Below are positions 33,836-45,700 of a DNA stretch of 64,000 nucleotides, piece after piece. The position numbers and the translations under genes were made by a program. The notes beneath the pieces were generated by a model. The model made no database searches. It saw only the letters and a list, made by a program, of their open reading frames with translations, and was not told the DNA's origin. The stretch's first letter is position 1, and each line of letters starts with the position of its first letter. The DNA is from Ophiura sarsii (lineage: Eukaryota; Echinodermata; Ophiuroidea; Amphilepidida; Ophiuridae): the NCBI GenBank assembly GCA_035610835.1, contig CM069459.1:28725570-28789569 (forward strand). The letters run 5' to 3'.

Positions 33836-34390
33836 TGATATTTTCATACCGAACACTTTTTTGATATAAATATGGGTGCGGTTTGTTCGTCTTAACTGAC
33901 CAAACTTATACGCAACTCAAAATCACTTTGCGATGCATATCGGGGGAAATATAGTGGGATTTTACATGAAAAAATGGCAAAATCACATATTTGTTTTCTT
34001 TGGCTCTTGACTTAGCATAGCTGGGCCTAAATATACTTAATTAGCCAATACTTTGATGCAAAACACTTTTCTGACGTAAATATGAGTGCGGTGTGTTTGT
34101 TTTAACTGACCGATCCTATACGCAACTCAAAATTGACTCGCGTTGCATATTGGGGACAAAATAAGGAATTTTACTTGAAAAATGAGCGAAAACACACATT
34201 TTTTGTTTAAAAAATGCTCAAATAGCTGATATTTCCATACCGAACGCTTTTTTATATAAAATATGGGTGCGGTTTGTTCTTCTAAACTGACCAAACTTAT
34301 AACAACTCAAAATCACTTTGCGATGCATATCAGGCCTGTGCATATCGGGGGGAAATATAGTGGGATTTTACATGAAAAATGTTCATCCTG
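33836..34390. repeat. Three-unit minisatellite, about 190 bp per unit
   Basis: Units begin near 33,836, 34,044 and 34,212 and share atgggtgcggtttgtt, aactgaccaaacttata and caactcaaaatcact. Lies inside the 8.5-kb element. Confidence 0.7.
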
Positions 34391-35668
34391 ATTTTGCCCC
34401 TTTTCTTCCCGATTTTCTGCCCAATTTTGCCTGACGGGGGCCACTCTGCCGTTCAATAATTCAGTCATGTTTTGCCGTCCCGGTGTTGTCACTCAACATT
34501 GACTAGGTGTACGCATGATCGTTCTAAAAATCGCGGAAAAGGGGTATTTTTCCAAGCTTGTCCCAAATGTCCGCGGAATTTTTAAAAGGGGGTGTTTTTA
34601 AGCAGTGTCCGCGATTTAAAAAAATTGGGTATATTTCAAGTGCCCACGGCAATGTTAGCACCGTAAAATTCTATCTTTTCACCATTTTTAGAATGCTGCA
34701 AAAACAATTTTGTTATAGGCCTAGGGCCTAATGACAGTAATGTCCTTGTATTTTTGCATGAAATAGGGGTATAATTGTAAAAGTGTCCTTGAAATGGTAA
34801 AAATAGCCGGGGTGTTTTAAAACAACAAATTGTCCTTGTTTTTCTGTGAAATAGGGGGTAAAATTGCCTAAATATGTCCTTGAAATCCTGCGAAATAGGG
34901 GTCATTTTAAATTTCTAGAACGATCTTGCATTGCGCCTTGGTATACAGGGTGACAACACCGGGTTTGCCGTTCACAATACATACATGCATATGCAGACGG
35001 CCAGCTCAGTGTGACAGCGACAGACTGTGTGGTAACGTGGTAAAGCTTAAATATGTGCATGTGTGTACATACTCCTCACACTCACAGTCAGCACTTCAAT
35101 ATCATTTGGTCGTTTAACAGGCAGGCTGCTCTGTTTTAGAGTAGGCCTATGTGAGCGTCATACTGCTAGAATCGGCAGTAATCCATGTAAGCCGTGATGT
35201 CATTATGTAAATCCCCCGATCGGCGGAATTTGCAATCCCGGTTTGCGATATAAGAAGGCTTTTATTACAATTGGATTTCTGCCCATTTTAATACGTTTTT
35301 ACATAGAAAGAATCCCCTCAAATTGAAGGTAAGAAAACATAGAACATTAATACATGCTTTAAATATCTGTAACCAATGCAGTAAAACCGTTACAGATGCG
35401 CAACGAAACCGCTGACATGACGATGACCGCCGCCGCCGAAGACACGCTATCTAGCCATGCTCATTGCCCTGTACAAAATCAACACTCACGCAGTAAAAAT
35501 GTCAAGGGCATGAATGTATCGTGCTAGGCGCAGACTATCACAGTATAAGTTTCGGGATAAGTTACCCAGTAATAAAACTAATAGTATCATAGTAAGTCAC
35601 ATTTTACGCTTCTCCAGCCTTGGTCTGTAAATGCTATGAATTATGACCTACACATACAATGTACTCAC

Positions 35669-35750
35669 CATGAAATATTTCGATTATTTCTTCATTAAAT
35701 CCGGTATTTTCAAGCCACTCGCTTACACTCATCTGCATTTCGTCTGCCAT
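35669..35750 (-). CDS. SAM-domain gene, first coding exon
   Basis: ATG, then MADEMQMSVSEWLENTGFNE and EIIEIFH, ending in phase 1 at gtgagt. The pattern VSEWLE..GF.EEiieiF is the first half of a sterile alpha motif domain, as in SAMD3-like proteins. Sits just inside the right terminal array. The exon with the rest of the SAM fold was not found. Confidence 0.6.
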
Positions 35751-35993
35751 CTTGTTAACAGCGCGAAAATTATCGGCCGATTTTCGGCGTTCCTGATTGG
35801 CTAATAGTGCACTCTGAAAAGAGTGAGATTTTGAGCCACTCGACAAGCGAGTGAGCACACTCAAAACCGCGAGTGAAATATGTGAACTGTTTTTCACTCT
35901 TTTAGAGCTAAAATCCACTCGATTAGAGTTAACTCAAAATCACTCCGAAATTCAGAGTGGTTTTTCACTCTTTGACATTAAGAGAGAGAACTA

Positions 35994-37509
35994 AACTGCT
36001 CAACAAAAAAAGTTCGGATATTTGTTTTCAATCGTCAATTTCTCAAATATTTCGTAATATAATCATATTGTGTTTCATACCAATGACAAGCTGATGTATT
36101 CTTCTTTCCAACGATAACTAATTCATAGCAATCCTTTGATTCCATGCTTAGCCACCTGCTTGTGCATGTGGAAAGGTATCATTCAAAATGTGCCAAATTC
36201 ACCCATATTTCGTGCTCAAAAGAACAGCTCTGTTACAGTGTTACACTGTGAAACCACATATGGTAGCTGTTTTCACCGTCTATGCTGTTTTAAACCTTTA
36301 AACAACTGGCTTGTTCAAGTACCCTGCTAAGACGAATATTAAAGGTATATTATGTGATCTTTTCCAGGGGACGCCCTCAATCCTCGAGAAAAAAAATGAA
36401 AGCAGATTTTCTTGCAGATTCACTTTTCTGATCATAAATCATAAATATATTCCAAGTTACAGAGCGATACGATACCTAATAACCTCAAAATCATAGTTTT
36501 AGAGTGAATTTAGAGTAAAATTTGAAAAAATAGATTGTAGCCTACCGCTCGGTACAATCTATTGTCAAACCATGATTTTGAAGTAATTAGGAATCGTATC
36601 GATCTGTAACTTAGAAGATCTTTATGATTTATGATCAAAAATGCAAATCTGCAAGAAAATCTGCTTTCATGGTAAAAATCAATGATAGAGGGCGCTACTT
36701 GGAAAAGATCACATAATATGCCTTTAAATACGCAAAACTTGTTTAAGCAGGTACTTGAAGAACCCCCGTTGTTTAAAACTGATAAACAACATTTTTGCTG
36801 TGGTGTAGAGAGATACTCTATTGACCTTTGAGGACCAAATAGTGATAATTTTGGCATTCAGATTGAGACCTCACCATATTCTCAAGCCCGTGGCTGAGCT
36901 CTGAAACAAGTTATTGCTACAAATTTGGAATCGTTGTAAAGATGAAAACATTAGCTTTCAATTGATATGCAAGACAATCTGAACATGTCCCAGTGCTCAA
37001 CTATGTGCTTGGGAATATAGGGAGGTCTCAATCCGAATGTGCCAAAATCATTACATTTTGTCCACAAACGTCAAAAGAGCTACCTCTGCAACATAACAAC
37101 AAAAAAAGTTATTTAACAGTTTTAAACAATGGGGGTTCTTCAAGTACCCTGCTTACACAAGTTCTCTATATCTAAACGTTCATTTGAGCAGGATACCTGA
37201 ACAACCGCAGTTGCTAAAAAGTTTTAAACAACGTTTTTACACTGTAGCTCTCGATGTAACACTTCATTGAACAGATGACAGAGTTGTTCTTTTGAGCACG
37301 AAATAGTGGTGAATTTGGCACATATTGAATGAGACCGCCCCACATTCACAAGCAGGTGGCTAAGCACTGAAACAGGTGATTTCTACGAATAGCGTTGGAA
37401 AGGAAAACACATCACCTTTTCATTGATATGAAACACAATATGAATATATTACGAAATATTTAAGAAATTGGCGATTCAAAACAAATTTCCGATTTTTTTT
37501 TGAGCAGTT
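35994..37509. mobile_element. 1.5-kb TA-flanked element, gene B 5'UTR intron
   Basis: Ends aactgctcaa and inverse, TA on both sides; longer relative of 11,541-11,854 at the orthologous site. Contains the TTAA element at 36,343. Confidence 0.65.
36343..36723. mobile_element. TTAA-flanked foldback MITE
   Basis: Ends aggtatattatgtgatcttt and inverse, TTAA on both sides. Arms of about 180 bp. Same family as 57,888-58,260. The TTAA target resembles piggyBac-type elements. Confidence 0.8.
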
Positions 37510-37676
37510 TATATTAAACCATTATCAACTTTACTTTCGTTATGTGGAAATATCGGACACTAGCAAACACGGAACAGTTTGCAGAACCAAGTATAAATCA
37601 ATAATCATTCAAAAATAAATCACAACGTATATTTATAAATCAGTATAATATAAAAATTCATGTAATAAAAGCATAC

Positions 37677-37790
37677 CTGTATTCTCGTTATGTGTGATAT
37701 CACCTAGGATCCGTGTTATTATAATTATCAAGATATGTTTAGGATAGTTAGGGCAGTGTGTGTGGGTTGTAAAACTAACAAACTTTGTAA
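37677..37790 (-). promoter_or_regulatory. Candidate non-coding first exon and promoter, gene B
   Basis: Conserved counterpart of the gene A and C site (acag|gtatgc donor). Here it is separated from exon 1 by about 10.4 kb, because the 8.5-kb and 1.5-kb elements sit between them. An extra tattataattatcaag stretch interrupts the conserved upstream block. Confidence 0.4.
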
Positions 37791-38942
37791 CTTCCAATAT
37801 TTGCTTAAGATAGGCATAATAATACGGTTTTAATAGTGGTGGCACTCAAATGATACGTTATTTAACAAGTACCATGCCATTAGACTGTCACTTAAATTAT
37901 TTTTTGAATTTGTCACCCAAATGACCCCAACCTTTGAAGTTTCGCAAGGGCATCCCGGGGCATCCAAAATACGCTTTTAGTTAGCTCGTCACCCAATATG
38001 GGATTAAAATTCCAACCCTGTAAGCTCTTATAAGTTAAAAGGTATGCCACCTGGTTCAAATTTTGGCATCAACTTTGTTTGATTGGGTCTAACTGAGACG
38101 ACCCGAGTGATGGTCAAACTTCCCCGAACGATGCCTGAGTGTTAGTGAATGTGGTACAATATTATAGAGGGAATCCACTTCACTCATGTGTGCCTGTAAC
38201 AAAAGGTTACCGTTCCCGTAGTATTCGTTGTTCAGATCAAGTCAATGGACGACCTTCAGATTCCACACCAGTTATTAATTTCAGTCCTTGCCGAAGTCAA
38301 TCAAACTCTTTTTGTCAGCTGGGCATCCTCCCGGGCATCCTGTGGCCAATGATTACAGAATTAATCAGAAATGATTTGTATTGCTCCCAAATGGTTAAAG
38401 TTGTGGATTAATCCTGATGTTAGGACTATTACCTAATACCCAGTGCAAAAGAAATATTTTCAATGCATTTTGTATGTTTTTTGGATGCATTTTGATTGTA
38501 AATGTTCTGGAAACATTTCTCTTTTTTTTTCTTCTGATAAATGAGGGCGCTACGCCAGTCCAACTCTAGGGTCTAATTTCTCGGAACTTTCGGGGATACC
38601 ATAATTGTTTTGATTAAATGATCAAAGATATCACGAAATTGAAAGAAAATGTCAAATTGAAAAATCCAGTCGCTTTATAAGTTTTTAAAATTAAGGGGTC
38701 TAGATGGTTTCAGTATCCATCATCCAAAAATGTTTACAAATACATTGATTAGATCAATTCACATGATCAGGTATTATATATGTGATTCAGCATAATTTGC
38801 ATGTAGGGCAGGATAAATACACAACCCAATCATATTCCATGGTATTTCACACTAAACTAGCAAAGCTCAACTTTGTGGTAAAAATTACAAAAGCAAGTGA
38901 AAAGATGTAAATTCACATTATAATGGCTTAAATTGTTATTTC

Positions 38943-39110
38943 TTGTTACCACATTCAGTCCAGTTGAGTAAAATGTTGGGCATTTTTACTCAACTATTGA
39001 ACATATTGGGCATTTTTACTCAACTGTTGAACATATTGGGCATTGTTTACTCAACTGTTAAACTGTTGCATAGTTACCCAACGTTGAGTAAACGTTTTAC
39101 TCAACATTTT
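38943..39110. mobile_element. gttgagtaaa motif array
   Basis: About eight direct and inverted copies of ttttactcaac, spaced roughly 15-45 bp apart. Looks like the end of a motif-array element. Absent from the equivalent place in unit 1. Confidence 0.55.
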
Positions 39111-40220
39111 AGCAGTGTACATGTTTAACATGTTTGAGGGGTAGTCCAAGATTGGCTCTGATTTAAAAAGGTAAAAAATCATGTATAGCTCATTGTTTTT
39201 GCAAAAGGGTAGTTTTGTATCATTGTGAGGATTTAAATTTAAAGTAAAACAATACAATTTAAAAACAAATGTCACTTAAGATTTCACACAAGTAATTAAT
39301 TTCAGTCCTTGCCGAAGTCAATCAAACTTTTTTTGTCAGCTGGGCAGAATTAATCAGAAATAGTTCTTATTGCTCCCAAATGGTTAAAGTTGTGGTTTAA
39401 TCCTGATTTTAGGACTATTACCTAATACCACAGTGTAAAAAAATATTTTCAATGCATTTTGTAGGTTTTTTGGGTGTAATTTGATTGTAAATATTCTGGA
39501 AACAATTTTTCTGATAAATGAGGGCGCTACACCAGTTGTCCAACTCTGGGGGCTAATTTCTCCTGGGGGCTAAGAACTTTCGGGGATACCATATATAATT
39601 GTTTGATTAAATGATCAAAGATATTATGAAATTTAAGGAAAGTGTCAAATTGAAAAATCCAGTCGCTTTATAAGCGAGGAAATGGGCTTTTTGTTACTAC
39701 CATTTAACATGTAAACCTATTGGGAAACCATTTAATGGCGTGAACTCTTCAATACACTAAGCGTTGACTGTTAGCAGATTTACCTGTTTTACATCTGGCG
39801 GGTTATTTTGAATGTCGGGGGGGGGGGGGGGCTGGTGACACTCTGCTCCCCCTTTCCCCCCTCCCGGCTACGCTACTCATGATGACTAAGGTCATGTATT
39901 TTTCTGATGTGACATTTGTTTGTAATGTTGAGTCAAAATAAGATCCCATAAATTATGTTTGGTCATCTTAGCACTGGTCTTAAAATCACTACAAAACGTG
40001 TCAAAAGTGTCTCGTCTGTCACGTTCCGTCTGTCACAAAAACTCACAACTTTAATGAGCCATGTTTCTTCAGTTCCATGTTTTGAATTAAATAATCATGC
40101 GTTTATTAAAGCTAATTGTTTTGCTACAAGAACTGACATTCTGAAATGAAGTTGTACCACAGATTTTTGAGAAATTCATTGGTTGTACAGGCAGATTTCC
40201 CAAAGCCAAATAGGTAATAA

Positions 40221-40602
40221 GGAACGGCATCCAGATTCATACGGCTGTACGTATACTAGGGAGTGGTTCATTGCGTTCGATGACCATGGCTAAACACATT
40301 TCCCGAGACACCGAATTGACACACTGGGAAGTAAGCAAAAAAACGGTGAGAAGTGGCCTATTGCTATCCGATAATTGGTTTGCTTTACTATTGACCAATT
40401 ACACGCGGACAATATACTATATCGATCGATCAATACCTTTAAGTGGGCAATTACGACGGAGCAAACATTAGTTTTCGTATTCATTATTATTTTCATTATT
40501 TAACTGCATTCCGTTCATCTACACAAAACAGTCCGTTTATCCCATTGCGTTTACCCTCTCCGTTCGACGGTTTTCAATCCATACCAATCTGGATGCCATC
40601 CC
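40221..40602. mobile_element. TAA-flanked MITE, unit 2 copy
   Basis: Orthologous insertion to the one at 15,425 (same site, same ends, some divergence), so it predates the segmental duplication. Confidence 0.75.
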
Positions 40603-41220
40603 TAATGGTATTAAATTTAACATTAGTAACGGTATAGTAGTTATTCATGTTGTACAATTTGCTATCTGCAGAGATGTCAAATGGGCAGGTTCAAACTGTC
40701 TTGTTTTGGAAACGTTTTTCTTCCAAATAGCGCAAGCGTTGACCACCACCCCCACCAGGCTGTGTCATTTTGTTGTGGCGGAGCTACTACGCATGTGTGA
40801 GAGCGAACAGAGTTCGGGCGTAGTGGAGTTTGCTGAGCCCTTAATTCCACAGATATCATCTTCAAATATAATTAAGTACAATAAATACAAAATCCATTCA
40901 CAATTTGTTTGAAGACATAATCCATTCCAGGGGAACCTGAAATTTCGTAACACTTTCTACGCGGCTATTACTATTTTATCATTTCACAAAACTGATTTTT
41001 CAGAAACTTTCCCAACTTGCAAAGTATTATCTCAAGATTTACTGAACCAATACTAGACATGTGTGTACCTTTTTTAATGCATTTCCCTATGGTGAGTCCA
41101 AATATGGTGATGAAATTTAATCATTTTGATATTTTTGTAACATTTTGTGAACATTTAGAACTGCCGCGTGAAAAGCGTTAAGGTGTGTAAAGTTCCCTAT
41201 TTTATGGTGCGTCGGACTAA

Positions 41221-41623
41221 GGCCAAAAAAAATATGTTGTGTTGCCCTCAAGTGCCAACAATTTAAATTCGGGTCGGTCGGTCGGATTTTTTTTTTTTTT
41301 TTTCAAATTTTTTTTCAAATTTTTTCCCCCCATTTTTGTTGGCAGAAAAATATATGGTTTATGTCAAGACAAAATTGGTATATGCCCATATGTCAATTTA
41401 ACTAATGTTTCTAGTGTGACAATAGTCTAAAAAGCATTTATTTAGGCTTATTTGTTCATTTTCAGCAAGAAATAGTAACATTTAGACACTTTTAATCAAA
41501 TTTGAATCTAAATTTATTTATTTTTAAATTAAAATTTAAATAAAATTAAAAAAATGCGACCCTAGTTTTTACGATTTTAGGGTCGGTCGCTGAGGGCAAC
41601 ACAACTCTTTTTTTTTGTTGGCC
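41221..41623. mobile_element. GGCCAAAA MITE with exact empty site
   Basis: Ends ggccaaaaaaaat and inverse, with gttgtgttgccctca inverted just inside; TAA on both sides. Unit 1 has the uninterrupted ggactaatttggatcc at 16,430. Contains gggtcggtcggtcgga shared with 53,432. Confidence 0.85.
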
Positions 41624-41785
41624 TAATTTGGATCCGTTCATTTGAAATAGGGGTGCCAATTGAAACATATACTAGATAATATATTTTTTTAATATTTATT
41701 TCGTTATCTTATGGTAAATTATATTTATAACAATGGGTCAAAGAAAAACATGTGAGTTATACAAGAACACTAATGGAAGGATAGT

Positions 41786-41791
41786 TTTATT
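41786..41791 (-). terminator. Candidate poly(A) signal, gene C
   Basis: AATAAA on the minus strand in the block orthologous to the one behind gene B, about 970 bp past the stop codon. Distance is long, so weak. Confidence 0.2.
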
Positions 41792-42763
41792 GGGTGAACA
41801 GTGAATGGAATAATCTATATTGGGCTATTCCATTTGAAATCCATACACCCTCTTCCTCAGGGGAGTGTGAATTTCAAGTGGAAGATTAAGAACATGTCTT
41901 CCATAGGGGGTATGGATTTCAACTGGAATAGCCCGTTTCACGAAATGAAAATATTATGACTATTGTACTCATAAACATCTGATATTTTATGATTTGTGTA
42001 CACCGTACAAAATATACAACGCTGTAGTATAGACATTACGGATCTGACACAAATGTCAATATACTATTGATCAGCATTCATCCATGACATAAATTGTCCG
42101 CTTAGGAGCGCTATTAATTCGGTCTAGTAAACCTATTGTTATCACTTACTACGAGAGGATTTCCTGGTTGTATATTTAAATTCGGGGCGTGTACGACGGT
42201 ACTTCTTGCTAACTACATGGGTAAGTTTCGATTATGTTGCAAATTACATCCACGCTTAATGCGTTTAAACTACCAATGGGTGTTGCAATACTGCCGGTTG
42301 GTTGCACACGAGAATTATGTCATATAGCAACCACCTTTGATGAAAGGCGAATATTAAAATTTGTTGCCAGTTTTTAGGGCAGCATTTTATAGCGCTGCTA
42401 AGTGGCCCTTTTAGCGTAATGACATACGAGGAATAGATCTGATCGGATAAGATCGGATCGGATATCGGATCAGTTCGGATCGGATCAGTTCGGATCGGAT
42501 CTAAACCTGTCCATTTGATCAACACTATACTGTTGATCGTTGGATCCCTGTAGCACCAGTACCATGCTGCGAGCGTAACGAGATGCGACCAGCCGAAGGG
42601 AGCAGGGTCTCTGCTACCAAGGTTCACAATGACACAGTTTCGGGCTATTGGCACGAGTCTAGAGGCGAAGGGAGCATGCAGGGTCTCTGCTACCAAGGTT
42701 CACAATGACACAGTTTCGGGCTATTGGCACAAGTCTAGTGTTAGGATCCCTGCATCAGATCTA

Positions 42764-42793
42764 TCAATTCTTCTGCTCATAAAACATAAAGTC
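42764..42793 (-). CDS. PLSCR: Gene C exon 10b (distal terminal exon)
   Basis: 30 bp. DFMFYEQKN stop with acceptor cctgcag-type (ttgcag). Positional counterpart of the single terminal exon of gene B. Confidence 0.85.
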   Translation of the reverse strand, partial: DFMFYEQKN

Positions 42794-45700
42794 CTGCAAG
42801 AACAGAAATAAAGTAATTAATTCAAAAAAATGTATGAGGACAAGATCGAGGGCGAGTAGGAAAAACGAAAACGGAAGTAAGAGGAAGAGGGGAGAGGAGG
42901 AATAGGAGAACATAGATGAGGAGGGGACGTAGACGAGGAGGGGGAAATGTAGGATGAGGGGAAGAGGGGAAGGACAAGAACAAACAGGAAAAGATGACGA
43001 ACAGAGGTCAGAGGACATGGAGGAAGAGTGGTAGGATGAGGAGGGTCGAGGAGTACAAAGAGGACGGGGGAAGGGGTGGAGGAGGAAGAGGGGAATACAA
43101 GGAGGACGAAGAGGAGGACATGGAAGAGACAGACAAAAACAATGAGGAGCACGACAAGGCGGAGGAGGAGTGGAGAAGGGAGAGAAGGAGGGAAGAAGAG
43201 GAGGTGGAGGAAACGAGAATGAGGAGAATGGGTTGGATGAGGTGGAGGGGGAAGAGGAAAAGGGAAGGATTTGAATAAAGAGGACAGGAAAGAGCCCAAA
43301 CAATAAAATGGAGGAGAGGAGGATGAAAGGAAAGAGAACAATGAGGAGGAGGACACAAAGGAGGGGAACAATGAGGAGGACAACAGGAAATTGACATTGA
43401 TGTTAATCACCCTCTACTGGATTTGTTGGATCCCTATATCAGATCTAATTGTTGTTCTTCTGCTCATAATACATAAAGTCCTGCAAGAAAAGAATGGAAG
43501 TAATACAAGAACATGTATAAGGACGAGAATGAGAATGAGAAGGAGAAGGAGAAGGAGAAGGAGAAGGAGAAGGAGAAGGAGAAGGAGAAGGAGAAGGAGA
43601 AGGAGAAGGAGAAGGAGAAGGAGAAGGAGAAGGAGAAGGAGAAGGAGAAGGAGAAGGAGAAGGAGAAGGAGAAGGAGAAGGAGAAGGAGAAGGAGAAGGA
43701 GAAGGAGAAGGAGAAGGAGAAGGAGAAGGAGAAGGAGATGTAGGCCTATTCAAATATAAATTCAAAATAATTGAATATTCGTTACAAAATAACAATAATA
43801 AAATGAATATATTCGTTACAAAATAACAATAATAAAATGAATATATTCTTACTATGAGGAACAATGCGCCAATCATGACTGCCTTTATCTTTACATCCAT
43901 ATCTTGTGGAACTGAAGTATATAAAAGAATTTAATATACATGTTAAACATTAATATGGAGATTCTCAGAGTTTTCGACCTGCAATAATGGTCCAAAACCA
44001 GTAGAATAAGTGGTAACACCATGCTTCGTATATCATAACATATATCAAATTCATAAACTAATAACTCTACCAAATGAATACCCGTCATAATGATTTAAGT
44101 TGAAGCATTCTTTAAATGATAATATTGATCCAATTATCACCACCAATGTCCCAAATTAGCAATATGCGCCATTTTACGGTCATTTCAACCACAACCTATG
44201 GTTTTAATCATATTTCGGAAAATCCCTAAGCAGACTACAATATAGCATCCATCAAATGCAATATGCACCTAGAATCTTAAGACGACTGTACTGCATGTAT
44301 ATATTTACTGTTGCATATCTGTCAATCATATAAAGTACATTAAACATGATCTAAACCATGATAACTTGTTGTAGTTTAAGACTTTTTGCCATTGTACAGC
44401 GCCTTGAGGTGTATTCGTAAGGCGCTTTAAAATGCGTTTTTATTATTATTATTATTAAACCCATCTTCATATATCGCCCATACTATCTGTGAATTTTCAT
44501 TCAGTCACTCAAGGAGTTGGCTTCAAAGATCTGGAGAAAAATCACATGTGTAAATACCCTAAAGTTTCAAATGTTTTGGATTGTCGAAGGTAGGGATATA
44601 TGTCAAGTATCAACAAAAGTCGTACTGTTCAAAAGAAAGTAGTATGCCCATACAATTACAAAATCCTTCATTTCGGACCACTTGCCCCACGGTCCAGTTG
44701 CCCCATATTCCCCTAACACATTTGATGAAAACTGTATCTAATCATGTTATTGCATTCTGTTTTCATAACAAAAATGATATTTAACATTAATATCGTTCAT
44801 GTAATCATGCATTGATATATACATAATAATATGCTTTTATAGAGTGTGATAAATAAGACTCTTCTTTAAAAACACTAGCCTGCGGTAGACCTACCTCTCT
44901 CTAGGACACTTTAATTCAATAAATTATGAATATTGTCTAGAAACTCTGTACAAATGGCTTTGAACTTACAAGTCATTCCAAAGGTGTCCGCATTGGTGAA
45001 CCATTCTTTGACCAGTCCCGCCCATTGCTTGCTGATGGTACCGACTTCCGTTGATAAATCACTGCTCATTATCTATCAGCAACAACAACAACAAAAACGA
45101 AATTAATCATCCACGCGGCGGGCGTCTGCAGACAACATTCCAAAATTTCACAAAATGTTTCAAAATTTCACAATTATTGAATTTCATTACCATATTGGGA
45201 ATCACCATGAAAATGCATTGAAATAAGTAGAAACATCTCAAGTATTGGTTCAGTAATCCTAAAGTAAAGTTAGACTTCGAAAATTGAGAAAGGTTTCTGA
45301 AAAATCTTGTTTTTTATATAATTAAAACTTGGAATAAGTAGAATAAAACCAATAGCCGCGTGGAAAGTGTTTAAACATCAATTCAAATTTTACAAGTATA
45401 GGCCTATGCAGCGCCTGATTTCCCCGAATCCGTTGCCAGATTTTTAAAAAAAACTGGCCACCGTCTTTAATTTTAGGAGGCTCTGCTTACAATACAATTG
45501 TTTTACATTTTTCTTGACAGGATTTTCCGGATTTTTCAAACATTTTTAACAAACAAATTGTTAACTATTTTCAAAATTCAAAATGTGTCAAATATAATCA
45601 AACATTTTCAACATTGTCAAACACCGGGGATTTAAAAAGAAATCTCACTCGAATTTAGGTCCGCCGAGCGTGTAGAACATGGTATAATACTACATTCTCT

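Larger units (their letters stand above)
27469..35985. mobile_element. 8.5-kb TIR element with agagtga-array ends carrying a SAM-domain gene
   Basis: Ends tctcttaatgtgaaagagtg and, at the right, the inverse (cactctttgacattaagaga). Both termini extend into about 200-bp arrays of agagtga/tcactct motifs (27,480-27,700 and 35,810-35,970). Genes A and C show the site without it (ttttgtagaacta). Inside are a foldback, other MITEs, a 190-bp minisatellite and minus-strand exons of a SAM-domain gene. It lies in the 5'UTR intron of gene B. Confidence 0.7.
37800..42763. other. Intergenic region between gene B promoter and gene C stop
   Basis: Collinear with 12,116-17,194. Holds an internal repeat of the 38,260-38,680 block at 39,285-39,680, a motif-array piece (38,943-39,110), MITEs at 40,221 and 41,221, and a G-run near 39,818. 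No convincing gene. Confidence 0.6.

Noticed and set aside
41239..41430. Phe-rich frame
   Set aside because: Translation of poly-T inside a MITE.
43528..43740. CRISPR-like regular repeat
   Set aside because: Repeat without spacers in a eukaryotic intron; a simple satellite.
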